This document shows positions 1 through 11,067 of a stretch of 64,000 bases of DNA, piece by piece (the first letter of the stretch is position 1; each line of letters begins with the position of its first letter). A program made the position numbers and the translations under genes. The notes under the pieces were generated by a model. The model did not search any database, was not told where the DNA came from, and saw only the letters and a program-made list of their open reading frames with translations. The stretch is from Marinitoga sp. 38H-ov. GTDB taxonomy: Bacteria > Thermotogota > Thermotogae > Petrotogales > Petrotogaceae. The stretch covers positions 1 to 64,000 of the forward strand of contig NZ_LNGH01000017.1 of assembly GCF_011057715.1 (NCBI RefSeq), in the 5' to 3' direction.

Positions 1-1
1 A

Positions 2-133
2 GAAGATATAGCGCACTTCAAAAATGAAATAGCGGAACAAAATAAAGATTTTATTAAATTAGAGAAAGCATCAAAAGAACTATCAAATTTAAGTAATGAA
101 TTAAATGAATTAATTAAACAATTTAAATTATAG
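2..133 (+). CDS. C-terminal end of a methyl-accepting chemotaxis protein (partial)
   Basis: The window opens inside an open frame that stops at TAG 131-133. The 43 residues left are a charged amphipathic helix ending in ASKELSNLSNELNELIKQFKL without its last residue cut, the usual kind of ending of a chemoreceptor signalling domain (heptad-spaced Leu, final hydrophobic/Lys/Leu). The sensor part lies outside the window, so whether it is membrane bound cannot be said. A perfect hairpin terminator follows directly. The call rests on the tail pattern alone; another long coiled-coil protein is possible. Confidence 0.5.
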   Translation, partial: EDIAHFKNEIAEQNKDFIKLEKASKELSNLSNELNELIKQFKL

Positions 134-135
134 AA

Positions 136-165
136 AATTAGGAGAAGCGATTGCTTCTCCTAATT
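136..165. terminator. Bidirectional hairpin terminator
   Basis: Perfect 13-bp stem AATTAGGAGAAGC (136-148) / GCTTCTCCTAATT (153-165) with loop GATT, between the chemoreceptor end (+) and the stop of the HAD gene (-). It overlaps the stop of the minus-strand gene, so it can serve both. Confidence 0.85.
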
Positions 166-841
166 ATATTAATAAATTTAATAATTCATCATAATTGTTA
201 ACTTTTTTACAAGGTAAATTATGTAAATTTTTAGGATCATATAATATGAAATCCATTCCAGCATTTTTTGCACCTAAATAATCTGAATCAGGATTATCTC
301 CTATATATACAGAATTTTCAATTGGTACATTAGATATTTTTGCTGCTTCAAAAAATATTAAAGGATGTGGTTTTGGTTTTCCTACTTTTTCAGAAGTTAA
401 AATAAATTCAAAATAATTTTCTAAATTCAAAGCTTTACTTCTTCCTTGTTGAACCTTCTCTACCCCATTTGTAATAGCAGCCATTCTTTGTTTATGTTTT
501 TTTAATTCTTCTAAAAGTTCTTTTGCACCATGAAAGAAAAATCCTAGATGGGATAAATATTCTAAATATAATTCAGAAATTTTTTGATAATCTATATTCA
601 TATTTATACCAATTGCATTAAAAAACTCTTTAAATCGTTCGACAATAATAATATTTTTTGAGAATTTTCCTTCTGAAAACAATTTCCACCATTTTTCATT
701 TATAGGTCTATAAATTTCTAAATATTCATCTTTTGTAGGAATATTAAGTTCTTTTAAAACTCCAAAAAGTGCAAATTTTTCTGATTTTTCAAAATCAAGT
801 AAAGTGTGATCTAAATCAAAATAAACAATTTCGTATTTCAT
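164..841 (-). CDS. HAD-superfamily hydrolase, YjjG/YfnB type
   Basis: 225 residues with all four HAD motifs: nucleophile Asp9 and Asp11 in DLDHTLLDF, Thr124 in AAITNGV, Lys155/157 in GKPKPHP, and the metal acidic cluster GDNPDSD (181-187). The helical cap between motifs I and II and the length fit the YjjG/YfnB group, which dephosphorylates small molecules, often nucleotides including non-canonical ones. Its ATG overlaps the stop of the upstream methyltransferase by four bases, so the two are translationally coupled; RBS AAAGGAGA. The exact substrate is not visible. Confidence 0.85.
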   Translation of the reverse strand: MKYEIVYFDLDHTLLDFEKSEKFALFGVLKELNIPTKDEYLEIYRPINEKWWKLFSEGKFSKNIIIVERFKEFFNAIGINMNIDYQKISELYLEYLSHLGFFFHGAKELLEELKKHKQRMAAITNGVEKVQQGRSKALNLENYFEFILTSEKVGKPKPHPLIFFEAAKISNVPIENSVYIGDNPDSDYLGAKNAGMDFILYDPKNLHNLPCKKVNNYDELLNLLI

Positions 842-1437
842 ATTTTCTCCTTTCTTACTATAAAATAATAAAATGATTTATTTAAATATCCGTATTCAAC
901 TAATTTAAAATTTGCGTATTGTAAATAATTTAAAGGTTTTCTAATCATTGACGAACCCAAAAGTGGATAAGTAAATAAAGTAGAAAAATATAGCCAAAAA
1001 TCTTTTAAAATATTTCCAGTTAAACCATGTTCAACAAAAATACCTTTACCGCCATTTTTTAATACATTATAAACTTTTTTCATTGATTTAAAAGGATTAT
1101 TTACAGAACAAAAAACATCAATTGATAATATTGTATCAAAAGTATTCTCATTAAAAGGTAAGTTTTCTATTGAAGACTGAATGAATTTTAAATTTAAATC
1201 ATTTCTATTTTTTGCTTTATTTTTTGCTATTTCTAACATCTTTTCGCTTTCATCTATTAAAACAACATTGGAATTTTTAGGATAATATTTTATATTATTA
1301 CCAGTTCCAACAGCTAAGTCTAATGTATAACCTTCAATTTTTCCTACAAATTTTTTTCTATATTTATCTAAATATTTTTCTTCTAAAGAAAAAAGTAATT
1401 TGTCATAATATTTTGCAATATAATCATATTTACTCAT
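838..1437 (-). CDS. Class I SAM-dependent methyltransferase
   Basis: 199 residues with a Rossmann methyltransferase core (Methyltransf_11 type): SAM-binding motif I LDLAVGTGNN at 39-48, acidic residue of motif II in VVLIDES, and FDTILSIDVFCSV as motif IV. The last third is hydrophobic (WLYFSTLFTYPLLG), as in ubiquinone/menaquinone- or phospholipid-type methyltransferases, but that is weak evidence. It is the first gene of a two-gene minus-strand operon with the HAD hydrolase, and is divergent from the PfkB-type gene across about 80 bp. Substrate unknown. Confidence 0.8.
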   Translation of the reverse strand: MSKYDYIAKYYDKLLFSLEEKYLDKYRKKFVGKIEGYTLDLAVGTGNNIKYYPKNSNVVLIDESEKMLEIAKNKAKNRNDLNLKFIQSSIENLPFNENTFDTILSIDVFCSVNNPFKSMKKVYNVLKNGGKGIFVEHGLTGNILKDFWLYFSTLFTYPLLGSSMIRKPLNYLQYANFKLVEYGYLNKSFYYFIVRKEKI

Positions 1438-1517
1438 GTTGCCACCTCTAATTTAAAAGTGTATAATATATTTATATTCTATCAAAAAAATTAATAAAAA
1501 TAAAATAGGAGGGGAAA

Positions 1518-2249
1518 ATGAAAATAGATGTATATGGAGCAGTATTTTATGACATATATATATTCGGTGAAAAACCGCATGAAAGTGAGATACTTGAAAT
1601 GCCAGGTGGGTCAGCATTTAATATAGCATATTTATTATATAATTTAGGTCATGAAGTTAATTTAAATAGTTTTTTAGGATATGACTATAGAGGAGATATT
1701 TTAAATAAATTAATACCTTTCAAGAATTTAGATAGAAAAAATGAAAAAACAGCAATTTTTATATCAAAAAATGAAATTCCTATAGCAGTTGAAAGAAAAA
1801 TAAATGATTGTGAATTTATCAAATTAGAAAAAAAATCAGATATAGCTATTATTACAACAGAATTATCAAAAAAAGAATTAAAAAAGATAGAAAAATTAAA
1901 TTACGATTTTATATTTTTTGATATTGGTCCTAGACCTTATATTTCAAAAGATATATTCAATAATGCATTTGTAATTGGAAATGAAAAAGAATGTGAATAT
2001 AGAAACTGTGATATAGTTAAAATTGGAATTAAGGGTGTTGAGTATAAAAATAAAATATTTGAAAGCAATAATAAAGAAGCAAAATATAAAATAGGATTGG
2101 GAGATATATTTGATGGTTTTTTTATTCATTTTTATTTAAAATTCAATAATATAGAATTAGCTATAAAAGAAGCTATTAAAGAAGTTGAAAAAGTATTAAT
2201 TATACCAGGAGCATATAATAAAATAAATTCCTTAATAAAAAAGATATAA
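1518..2249 (+). CDS. PfkB-family sugar/nucleoside kinase (short form)
   Basis: 243 residues, short for the family (usually near 300). The N-terminal GG signature is present (GGSAFNIAYLLYNLG from residue 30) and the C-terminal anion-hole/catalytic motif appears as GLGDIFDGFF with Asp196 in the place of the catalytic base of GAGDxF. The lid region and mid-section are reduced. The substrate could be a ribose-like sugar or nucleoside and cannot be told. RBS AGGAGGGG 7-9 nt upstream of ATG. A 22-bp tandem duplication begins at its stop codon. Confidence 0.75.
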   Translation: MKIDVYGAVFYDIYIFGEKPHESEILEMPGGSAFNIAYLLYNLGHEVNLNSFLGYDYRGDILNKLIPFKNLDRKNEKTAIFISKNEIPIAVERKINDCEFIKLEKKSDIAIITTELSKKELKKIEKLNYDFIFFDIGPRPYISKDIFNNAFVIGNEKECEYRNCDIVKIGIKGVEYKNKIFESNNKEAKYKIGLGDIFDGFFIHFYLKFNNIELAIKEAIKEVEKVLIIPGAYNKINSLIKKI

Positions 2250-2282
2250 TTTTTTTACATAAAAGATATAATTTTTTTACAT
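2239..2282. repeat. 22-bp tandem duplication across a stop codon
   Basis: AAAAGATATAATTTTTTTAC plus AT occurs at 2239-2260 and again, identical, at 2261-2282. The first copy includes the TAA (2247-2249) of the PfkB-type gene; the second is non-coding. It looks like a recent slippage or short duplication. Each copy has a TATAAT-like string followed by a T-run. Confidence 0.9.
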
Positions 2283-2310
2283 AAAAGAAAATTTCTTTTG
2301 ATAATATAAA

Positions 2311-2324
2311 ACCAACTGGTCGGT
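2311..2324. promoter_or_regulatory. Candidate TetR operator before the exporter operon
   Basis: ACCAACTGGTCGGT is an imperfect inverted repeat (ACCnAC / GTnGGT). It stands out as GC-rich in very AT-rich surroundings, 23 bp before the exporter start codon. Sites of this form are typical TetR-family operators, and the third gene of this operon encodes a TetR-type repressor. Autoregulation is therefore inferred, not shown. Confidence 0.6.
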
Positions 2325-2346
2325 ATTTTTAGAGAGGAGTGATTGT

Positions 2347-4875
2347 ATGAGTAAATTAAGTAGCTTTATTTTTAAAAACTCTAAAATTATCTTTTTATTA
2401 TTAACTGTTATAACTATTATATCAATATATCTTATTTCTAAATTAGAAATAAGACCAGGTTTTTTAGACTTATTACCTAGTAATGATTCATATGTTGAGG
2501 TATATGAAGAGGCAATAAATGAATTTAAGAGTATTGATAGTATAATAATTGGAATAGAAGGGAATAGAGAAAATATAATTGATTATATTGAAAATATTTC
2601 TTTAAAATTAAAAAATATAGAATATATAGATTATGTGTATTATAAAAACCCGATAGAATTTATTTCAAAAAATATATTTTTATTGAGTCAAGAACGTGAC
2701 CAAAAAATTTTAAAAGAGTTATATTCTTCTACAAATCTCGAAGAATTTTTTAAAGCAATAAATGTTATGTTTACTGAACCAGAAAATGGATTTAAAATAC
2801 ATGAAAGTGAAAAAAAGCAATTTGAATATATGTTGAATTCTTTTGAGAATTTATTATACAGTATTGAAAATATAGATGAAGAGGGTATAAATAAAAACTT
2901 AAAAAGTATGTTATTTGGTGAAGAATATTTATTATCGAAAGATGGTACTTTTGGAATGATAATAATAAGACCAACAATAAATTCAAATGATATAGAAAAG
3001 GTTGTATATTTAGTAAATAAAATAGAAAATTTAATTAAATCAGAATCAAAAAATTACAATGTAAAAGCTGGATTATCAGGAACATTAGTAATTGCTAGAG
3101 ATGAGATGGTTGTTACAGAAAGAGATATGTTAATAGCTACATCAGTTTCAATTATTTTAATATTAATTATATTTATTTTAGGTTTTAGAAGCCTTAGATA
3201 TATGATTTTAGCAGTTATTCCATTAATATTAGGAATTATTTGGGCTTTAGGATTTGCAAAAATAACAATAGGTTCTTTGAATATAATGACTGTTATGATG
3301 GGGGCAATATTAGCTGGTTTAGGTATTGATTATTCAATTCATATTATTTCACTCTTTATTGAATTGAGAAAAAATGGATTATCTGTAAAAGAATCTTTAG
3401 TAGGGGTTTTTGAAAAAAATATTAGAGGAGTAATTGCAGGAGCAGTAACAACTGCTATAGGAATGGGGATTTTTTCGATTAGTTCTTTTCCAGGGTTTAG
3501 AGAATTTGGAATTGTATTATCTTCTGGAATTATTCTAACATTATTAGCATCAATATTTGGACTAACAATATTGTTAAAAAAATTTGGAGATAAATATAAA
3601 GATCCAGGTAATTTCTTTGTGGTAGATTATAACATAAAAAAGTATAGAGTTATAAGTTTAATATTGTTTTTTGTGCTTTTAAGTATATCATTAGTTAAAA
3701 TAAATAATATAGAATTTGATAAGAATATGATGAATATAGAGGCAAAAGGATTAGAAAGCATTAAATTAAATGAAAAGATATTAGAAAAATTTGAATTTTC
3801 TCCTGATAATACAATATTTATAAGTAATGATTTATCTGAAGCTAAAATTTTATACAATGAATTAAAGGAATTAACGATATTTTCTGAAATAGATAGTATT
3901 GTTAATTATATACCAGAAACAGAATCTCAAGTAATTGGATTGAGTATATCAAATGAAATAAAAAATAAAGAGTATATAGAAAAAGATATTGGTAATATAA
4001 AATCAGAAATAAACAATTTAAACTTTAGTTTAACTAAGACAGCGCTTTCTTTAAATTTAATAGGACAAAAAGATTTAGGAGATAATTTAAATGGAATTGT
4101 AAAAAATGGAGTGTTATTAAGAATAGCAAATAAAAGTGTAGAAGATTTAAAGAAAATACAAAAAGCTATATTAGATACATTGAAAGATATGAGGGGAAAT
4201 TTAAATACAAATAGTATTATAACTTTTGAAAATATTCCATATGAAATAAAAAATAACTATGTTGGTGAATCTGGGAAACTTTTAACAACTGCATATACAA
4301 ATGGTGATATTTGGAATGTTGATTTTCAAAAAGAATATTTTAATTCTTTAGAAAAATTAAACTTTAATAATGTAAGTGGAACAGCTTTGATTTTTTTAAG
4401 GGTTATTCAAATATCTTCAAAAGAAGGTATAAAGGTTTTACTGTTAACAATATTATTTATATTTATTGTATTATTATTAGATTTAAAAAGTTTAAAATAT
4501 GCCATTTTGTCTTTGCTTCCTATGTTACTATCAATAATATTATTACTAGGAGTAATGGGATGGTTCAATATCAAATTTAATGTAGTAAACATTATAGCCT
4601 TGCCGCTTATTATTGGTATAGGCGTAGATGATGGGATTCATTTTATACATAGATATAAGAAAGAAAAAGATTTGAGATCCTCTTTAAAAAGTACTGGTAA
4701 AGCAATTACTATGACAACATTAACAACTGGAGCAGCATTTGGTTCATTTATATTATCAAAATATAGAGGGTTTATAGGTTTTGGGTTATTATTGTTATTA
4801 GGAGTAATTTTTAGTTATTTAATTACAGTATTTGTAGTTACATCTATTTTAAGCTATTTAGAGGAAGAAAAATGA
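2347..4875 (+). CDS. RND-superfamily exporter, MMPL/HAE3 type
   Basis: 842 residues in two homologous halves: one TM helix (about 13-31), a large extracytoplasmic loop (to about 255), then five TM helices, and again TM (about 425-445), loop, five TMs. TM4-like signatures GLGIDYSIHI and GIGVDDGIHFIHRY carry the acidic residues used for proton relay in this superfamily. Such pumps move lipids, hopanoids or hydrophobic compounds across the inner membrane. No periplasmic adaptor or outer-membrane partner is encoded beside it, as usual for the HAE3/MMPL type. RBS GAGAGGAG. First gene of an operon with a flavodoxin-like protein and a TetR regulator. Confidence 0.85.
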   Translation: MSKLSSFIFKNSKIIFLLLTVITIISIYLISKLEIRPGFLDLLPSNDSYVEVYEEAINEFKSIDSIIIGIEGNRENIIDYIENISLKLKNIEYIDYVYYKNPIEFISKNIFLLSQERDQKILKELYSSTNLEEFFKAINVMFTEPENGFKIHESEKKQFEYMLNSFENLLYSIENIDEEGINKNLKSMLFGEEYLLSKDGTFGMIIIRPTINSNDIEKVVYLVNKIENLIKSESKNYNVKAGLSGTLVIARDEMVVTERDMLIATSVSIILILIIFILGFRSLRYMILAVIPLILGIIWALGFAKITIGSLNIMTVMMGAILAGLGIDYSIHIISLFIELRKNGLSVKESLVGVFEKNIRGVIAGAVTTAIGMGIFSISSFPGFREFGIVLSSGIILTLLASIFGLTILLKKFGDKYKDPGNFFVVDYNIKKYRVISLILFFVLLSISLVKINNIEFDKNMMNIEAKGLESIKLNEKILEKFEFSPDNTIFISNDLSEAKILYNELKELTIFSEIDSIVNYIPETESQVIGLSISNEIKNKEYIEKDIGNIKSEINNLNFSLTKTALSLNLIGQKDLGDNLNGIVKNGVLLRIANKSVEDLKKIQKAILDTLKDMRGNLNTNSIITFENIPYEIKNNYVGESGKLLTTAYTNGDIWNVDFQKEYFNSLEKLNFNNVSGTALIFLRVIQISSKEGIKVLLLTILFIFIVLLLDLKSLKYAILSLLPMLLSIILLLGVMGWFNIKFNVVNIIALPLIIGIGVDDGIHFIHRYKKEKDLRSSLKSTGKAITMTTLTTGAAFGSFILSKYRGFIGFGLLLLLGVIFSYLITVFVVTSILSYLEEEK

Positions 4876-5321
4876 GGACATGTATAATATATGATACTAA
4901 AAGAAATTCAACAAATATTATATCTAATTGGATAAAAAAAGAGTTAGAAGATAAAAACATAGAAGTGAATATTTTTAAAGTTAATGAATTTGATGGAGAT
5001 TTTAATTATGATTTATTTATAATAGGATCACCTATATATTATGAAAGACCATTAAAAGGCATTTCTAATTTTATAGAAAATAATTCATATTCATTAAATA
5101 AAACAAAAGTAGCAATTTTTATAGTATGTATGGCAAAAATCTTTGGAAATGCGACTGGAGGATATATAAAAAAACATTATTTATTTCCTTTAGAAAAATA
5201 TTTTGATAATTTAATTATTTCAAGTGCGATATTTGAAGGCTGGTTAAGAAAAGAAAATTTAAAAGAAAAAGAGAAGATTAAAATTTGGATAAATGAATTA
5301 ATAAAAAAAATGGAGTGGTAA
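4872..5321 (+). CDS. Flavodoxin-like domain protein
   Basis: 149 residues resembling the HemG/flavodoxin family. The N-terminus CIIYDTKRNSTNIIS matches the phosphate-binding loop T/S-x-T/R-N-T, FIIGSPIYYERPLKGI matches the 'G(S/T)P(I/V)Y' strand that contacts FMN, and the C-terminal WINEL helix is typical. Predicted FMN-binding electron carrier or oxidoreductase. Its ATG overlaps the stop of the exporter gene by four bases, so it is tightly coupled to it. Function with an exporter is unclear; redox modification of an exported hydrophobic molecule is a guess. Confidence 0.7.
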   Translation: MRTCIIYDTKRNSTNIISNWIKKELEDKNIEVNIFKVNEFDGDFNYDLFIIGSPIYYERPLKGISNFIENNSYSLNKTKVAIFIVCMAKIFGNATGGYIKKHYLFPLEKYFDNLIISSAIFEGWLRKENLKEKEKIKIWINELIKKMEW

Positions 5322-5322
5322 T

Positions 5323-5895
5323 ATGGAAGATACATATGAGAAAATAATAAAATCTGCATATGAAATTTTTTCAAAGGAAGGATATCAAAAAGCAAGTATA
5401 AATAAGATTAAAGATAGAGCTAAAGTATCAAAGGGAGCAATATATCATTATTTTAAAAGTAAGGAGGAATTATATTTTAAAGTTTTAGAATATTTTTTGT
5501 TTGAGTTTACAAATATTGTTGATAATGTTGAAATATCTAATTTAAAAGATTTAGAATCATTGGGTTTAGTATATATAAAAAGATATAAAGAAGATAATGA
5601 AATGCAAAAATTTTTAATAGATTTTTTTCTTCAATCTATGTTAAATAAAAAAATAAATAAATTAATGAATGATTTTCTAAAGAAAGCAATAGAATTTATT
5701 GAAAGTAAAATAGTAGAAATGCAAAGAAAAGGTATTATTCTTAATGAAATTAATGCAAATTTTTTAGCGCAAAAAATATTTTTAATTTTAGATTCTTTAG
5801 GTATATATATTTCTATAGGATCTGATATAATTGATTTAGAAAGAATTTGGATTGATTATGTAAATAATAATTTAGGTATATATTTTAAGGACTAG
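5323..5895 (+). CDS. TetR/AcrR-family transcriptional regulator
   Basis: 190 residues. The N-terminal helix-turn-helix is clear: AYEIFSKEGYQKASINKIK then AKVSKGAIYHYFKSKEELY, residues 12-51, the standard TetR pattern. The C-terminal half is an all-helical ligand/dimer domain without recognisable specificity. It is the last gene of the exporter operon, starting 1-2 nt after the flavodoxin gene, and probably represses the operon through the palindrome at 2311-2324. Confidence 0.9.
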   Translation: MEDTYEKIIKSAYEIFSKEGYQKASINKIKDRAKVSKGAIYHYFKSKEELYFKVLEYFLFEFTNIVDNVEISNLKDLESLGLVYIKRYKEDNEMQKFLIDFFLQSMLNKKINKLMNDFLKKAIEFIESKIVEMQRKGIILNEINANFLAQKIFLILDSLGIYISIGSDIIDLERIWIDYVNNNLGIYFKD

Positions 5896-5910
5896 ATATT
5901 TCTAGTCCTT
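5887..5910. terminator. Bidirectional terminator
   Basis: Perfect 10-bp stem AAGGACTAGA (5887-5896) / TCTAGTCCTT (5901-5910), loop TATT. It contains the stop of the TetR gene and the stop of the converging alpha/beta hydrolase gene. Confidence 0.85.
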
Positions 5911-6826
5911 AATTTATAAAATTTATAATTTTTTTACTGAGAATATTTTTAAATAATATACTACTTTTATGACCTGTAGGTATTTTGTCAACAATAACAT
6001 TAGGTAATAATGATATTAAGTCATCAGTTGCTTCTTTTGGAATAACCTTATCAAATATTCCTCTAATTAATAATATAGGTTGGTCAACAAACTTTGCAAA
6101 TGAAATTGGATCATAAGAATAACATGGAATAGGTGCTTTATCAAAGATATCATCTATTGTTTTAAAATTGTTTAAAACAAAATCAACAGCATTTTTTCTA
6201 AAATTTTCTATGCAAAACTTTTCTGAATTACACCCATATGAATTACCTATAGTATAATATTCTTTCCTTATAACCTCGGTGTAGGGAGAATGAAAATTAA
6301 TCCATCTCCAATTCCCACCTGTTATCATTAAAACCCCTTTTTTAATTCTTTTATCTAATGCTAATGTCATTGTTCCTATAATTCCTCCAAAAGATACACC
6401 TACTAAATATAATTTGTTTGGATTATAATCATTAAAGTTTTCTATTATATCTATAGTCCTTCTGACATCTTTAACTGCATTATGAAATTCTACAACGCAT
6501 TTATCTGGATTTGCAGAATAAAATAAATCACCACCATTATACCCTTTAGGTGTTCTTTGAAGATGATAAGGTAATATTACAACAGATGTCCTATAATTAA
6601 ACTTTTTAAAATATCTTGCATACCATTCTAGATATGGAATGTTTGTATTTCCAATTCCATGTAAGAATACAATATCTCCATTAACTTTTTTTGGTTCGAA
6701 TAAATGAACATATACATTTTTATTCTCATCATAATTTGTATTATAATTTACTGGAAACTTTAAAACTGTATAATCATTTTCATTATACTTATCAAAATTA
6801 ATGTTTTCTTTTTTATACATATACAT
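5909..6826 (-). CDS. Alpha/beta-hydrolase (dienelactone-hydrolase/peptidase S9-like)
   Basis: About 305 residues. Seen: oxyanion strand FLHGIGN, nucleophile elbow GVSFGGIIG, acidic residue in LLIRGIFDKVIP and catalytic His in TGHKSSILF. No signal peptide. Substrate is not evident. The start is ambiguous because the 5' end is a TATATG repeat coding MYMYMY: GTG 6835, ATG 6832, ATG 6826 and ATG 6820 are all in frame. The RBS AAGAGGTGA (6840-6832) is best spaced (8 nt) from ATG 6826, which is used here. Confidence 0.8.
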   Translation of the reverse strand: MYMYKKENINFDKYNENDYTVLKFPVNYNTNYDENKNVYVHLFEPKKVNGDIVFLHGIGNTNIPYLEWYARYFKKFNYRTSVVILPYHLQRTPKGYNGGDLFYSANPDKCVVEFHNAVKDVRRTIDIIENFNDYNPNKLYLVGVSFGGIIGTMTLALDKRIKKGVLMITGGNWRWINFHSPYTEVIRKEYYTIGNSYGCNSEKFCIENFRKNAVDFVLNNFKTIDDIFDKAPIPCYSYDPISFAKFVDQPILLIRGIFDKVIPKEATDDLISLLPNVIVDKIPTGHKSSILFKNILSKKIINFIN

Positions 6827-6907
6827 ATACATCACCTCTTTAAATATTATAATTATAAAAGATTAAATAAATATGATTAAGTATTTAATTTAAAAGCAAA
6901 TTATCAA

Positions 6908-6916
6908 TGGTATAAT
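6908..6916 (+). promoter_or_regulatory. Extended -10 promoter
   Basis: TGGTATAAT, 28 bp before the ATG of the small gene at 6944, with no convincing -35 box; transcription would begin near 6923. Confidence 0.6.
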
Positions 6917-6943
6917 AATTATGCTAAGAAAGGAGGAGATAAA

Positions 6944-7213
6944 ATGCCAATTAATTATGGTTCTGATACTGGGAAAGGATTTTATAAAGAGGAAGATTTA
7001 TCTATATTTTTAAAAGCAGTGGAAAGCTCTATTATAAAAGCGCCTGTAAAAAACAATAACAAAGTGTTTTTGAGCGATCTTTGGGTTATTTCGTCATTGC
7101 CTATGGACTTAATAATAGAGGTGTTAAAAAAATATAAAGATGAATTGACAGTTCCTGAAGATATAGAAGAAATATATGATGATAAGCACAATGAAATTGT
7201 TTGGAAAAAATAG
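6944..7213 (+). CDS. Small conserved-looking protein of unknown function
   Basis: 89 residues, soluble, acidic C-terminal half (DELTVPEDIEEIYDDKHNE). It has an excellent RBS (AAGGAGGAG) and its own extended -10 promoter, so it is very likely real. No family is recognised and there are no Cys or catalytic motifs. It lies directly upstream of, but outside, the heat-shock-controlled groES-groEL operon. Confidence 0.7.
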   Translation: MPINYGSDTGKGFYKEEDLSIFLKAVESSIIKAPVKNNNKVFLSDLWVISSLPMDLIIEVLKKYKDELTVPEDIEEIYDDKHNEIVWKK

Positions 7214-7292
7214 AATACAATAAAAATAAAAGAATTTCTATTATAATTAGAAATATTTTTCCATAATCAATTATAATATTCGTTTTTTAAAC

Positions 7293-7321
7293 TTGAATAT
7301 TTTTTCGAGTTAGAGTATCAT
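7293..7321 (+). promoter_or_regulatory. groESL promoter
   Basis: TTGAAT (7293-7298), 17-bp spacer, TATCAT (7316-7321). Predicted start near 7328, just before the CIRCE element, so a bound repressor would block initiation. Confidence 0.7.
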
Positions 7322-7332
7322 AAACATGGAAA

Positions 7333-7359
7333 TTAGCACTCGGATATTGTGACTGCTAA
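7333..7359. promoter_or_regulatory. CIRCE operator (HrcA binding site)
   Basis: TTAGCACTC (7333-7341), 9-bp spacer, GACTGCTAA (7351-7359). It matches the classical TTAGCACTC-N9-GAGTGCTAA element with one mismatch (C at 7353). HrcA represses groE operons through it, and HrcA itself is a GroEL client, which gives heat-shock feedback. hrcA is not in this window. Confidence 0.93.
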
Positions 7360-7389
7360 AAAAATAAAAAGATAAGGAGGGTGATTTGA

Positions 7390-9293
<1,904 letters not shown>

Positions 9294-9301
9294 TACCAAT
9301 T

Positions 9302-9328
9302 AAACCCTCCAGCATGACTGGAGGGTTT
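9302..9328 (+). terminator. groESL terminator
   Basis: AAACCCTCCAG (9302-9312), loop CATGA, CTGGAGGGTTT (9318-9328), running into a T-run. Confidence 0.92.
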
Positions 9329-9422
9329 TTATTATAATGAATGATATTGGAATGAAAAAAATTTCATGGAAAATTGAGATTTTTTAATTTATTTAAACAT
9401 AAACATTAAAATTTAAGATTTA

Positions 9423-9431
9423 TGGTATAAT
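9423..9431 (+). promoter_or_regulatory. Extended -10 promoter
   Basis: TGGTATAAT, 37 bp upstream of the YbaB/EbfC gene start; same form as other promoters in the window. Confidence 0.6.
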
Positions 9432-9468
9432 ATAACTGATAATAGAACTTGATAGAGAGGGGATAATA

Positions 9469-9852
9469 ATGGCTAAAAAGATAAGAGGTTTAGGTGGTAG
9501 AAGTTTAAAATCATCAGGCGGAAAAAAGAATGATATTATGAAATTAATGCAAGAAGCACAAAAAACACAAGAATTAATGGAACAAGAATTAAAATTATTT
9601 GAATCAGAATTATCTATAAAAGAATTTGAAGCAACTAGTGGTGGGGGAGTAGTTAAGGTAATAGCTACTGGAGATTTAAAAATAAAAGATATAGTAATTT
9701 CAGATGAATTGGAAGATGAAGATTTTGATATTATAAAAGATATGATAATTGCTGCTACAAATGAAGTATTAGAAAAAGCTAAGAGCTATAAGGAAGAAGA
9801 AACAGAAAAAATATCTCAAAAATATTTAGGTGGATTAAATTTAGGTATCTAA
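9469..9852 (+). CDS. YbaB/EbfC-family nucleoid-associated protein
   Basis: 127 residues. The core MKLMQEAQKTQELMEQEL… followed by the basic/Gly strand TSGGGVVKVIATGDLKIKDI and the helical LEKAKSYKEEETEKISQKYLGGL fits the YbaB fold, a small dimeric DNA-binding protein. There is an extra basic, Gly-rich N-terminus (AKKIRGLGGRSLKSSGGKK) of about 20 residues that is not usual and may add DNA contacts. It is not next to dnaX/recR as in many bacteria. RBS GAGAGGGG, own promoter. Confidence 0.85.
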   Translation: MAKKIRGLGGRSLKSSGGKKNDIMKLMQEAQKTQELMEQELKLFESELSIKEFEATSGGGVVKVIATGDLKIKDIVISDELEDEDFDIIKDMIIAATNEVLEKAKSYKEEETEKISQKYLGGLNLGI

Positions 9853-9976
9853 TTAACAATATTTAAATATAATCACCAATAAATGTTTATAATTGTAAAA
9901 TATTTACTTTAAAAAAGTGTTATATAATAAATTAGAGAAAAAAATAACAAGTAATTTTTAATCACATTATTATTAA

Positions 9977-11002
<1,026 letters not shown>

Positions 11003-11011
11003 TAATACTAC

Positions 11012-11031
11012 AAGGGGACTTAAGTCCCCTT
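11012..11031 (+). terminator. Terminator between gap and pgk-tpi
   Basis: Perfect palindrome AAGGGGACTTAAGTCCCCTT followed by T-run. It lies only 37 bp before the pgk-tpi ATG with little room for another promoter, so it may act as a partial terminator that lowers pgk-tpi relative to gap. Confidence 0.85.
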
Positions 11032-11067
11032 TTTTGAAAGAAAAAAAGTAAAAGGGGGAAAAATATA

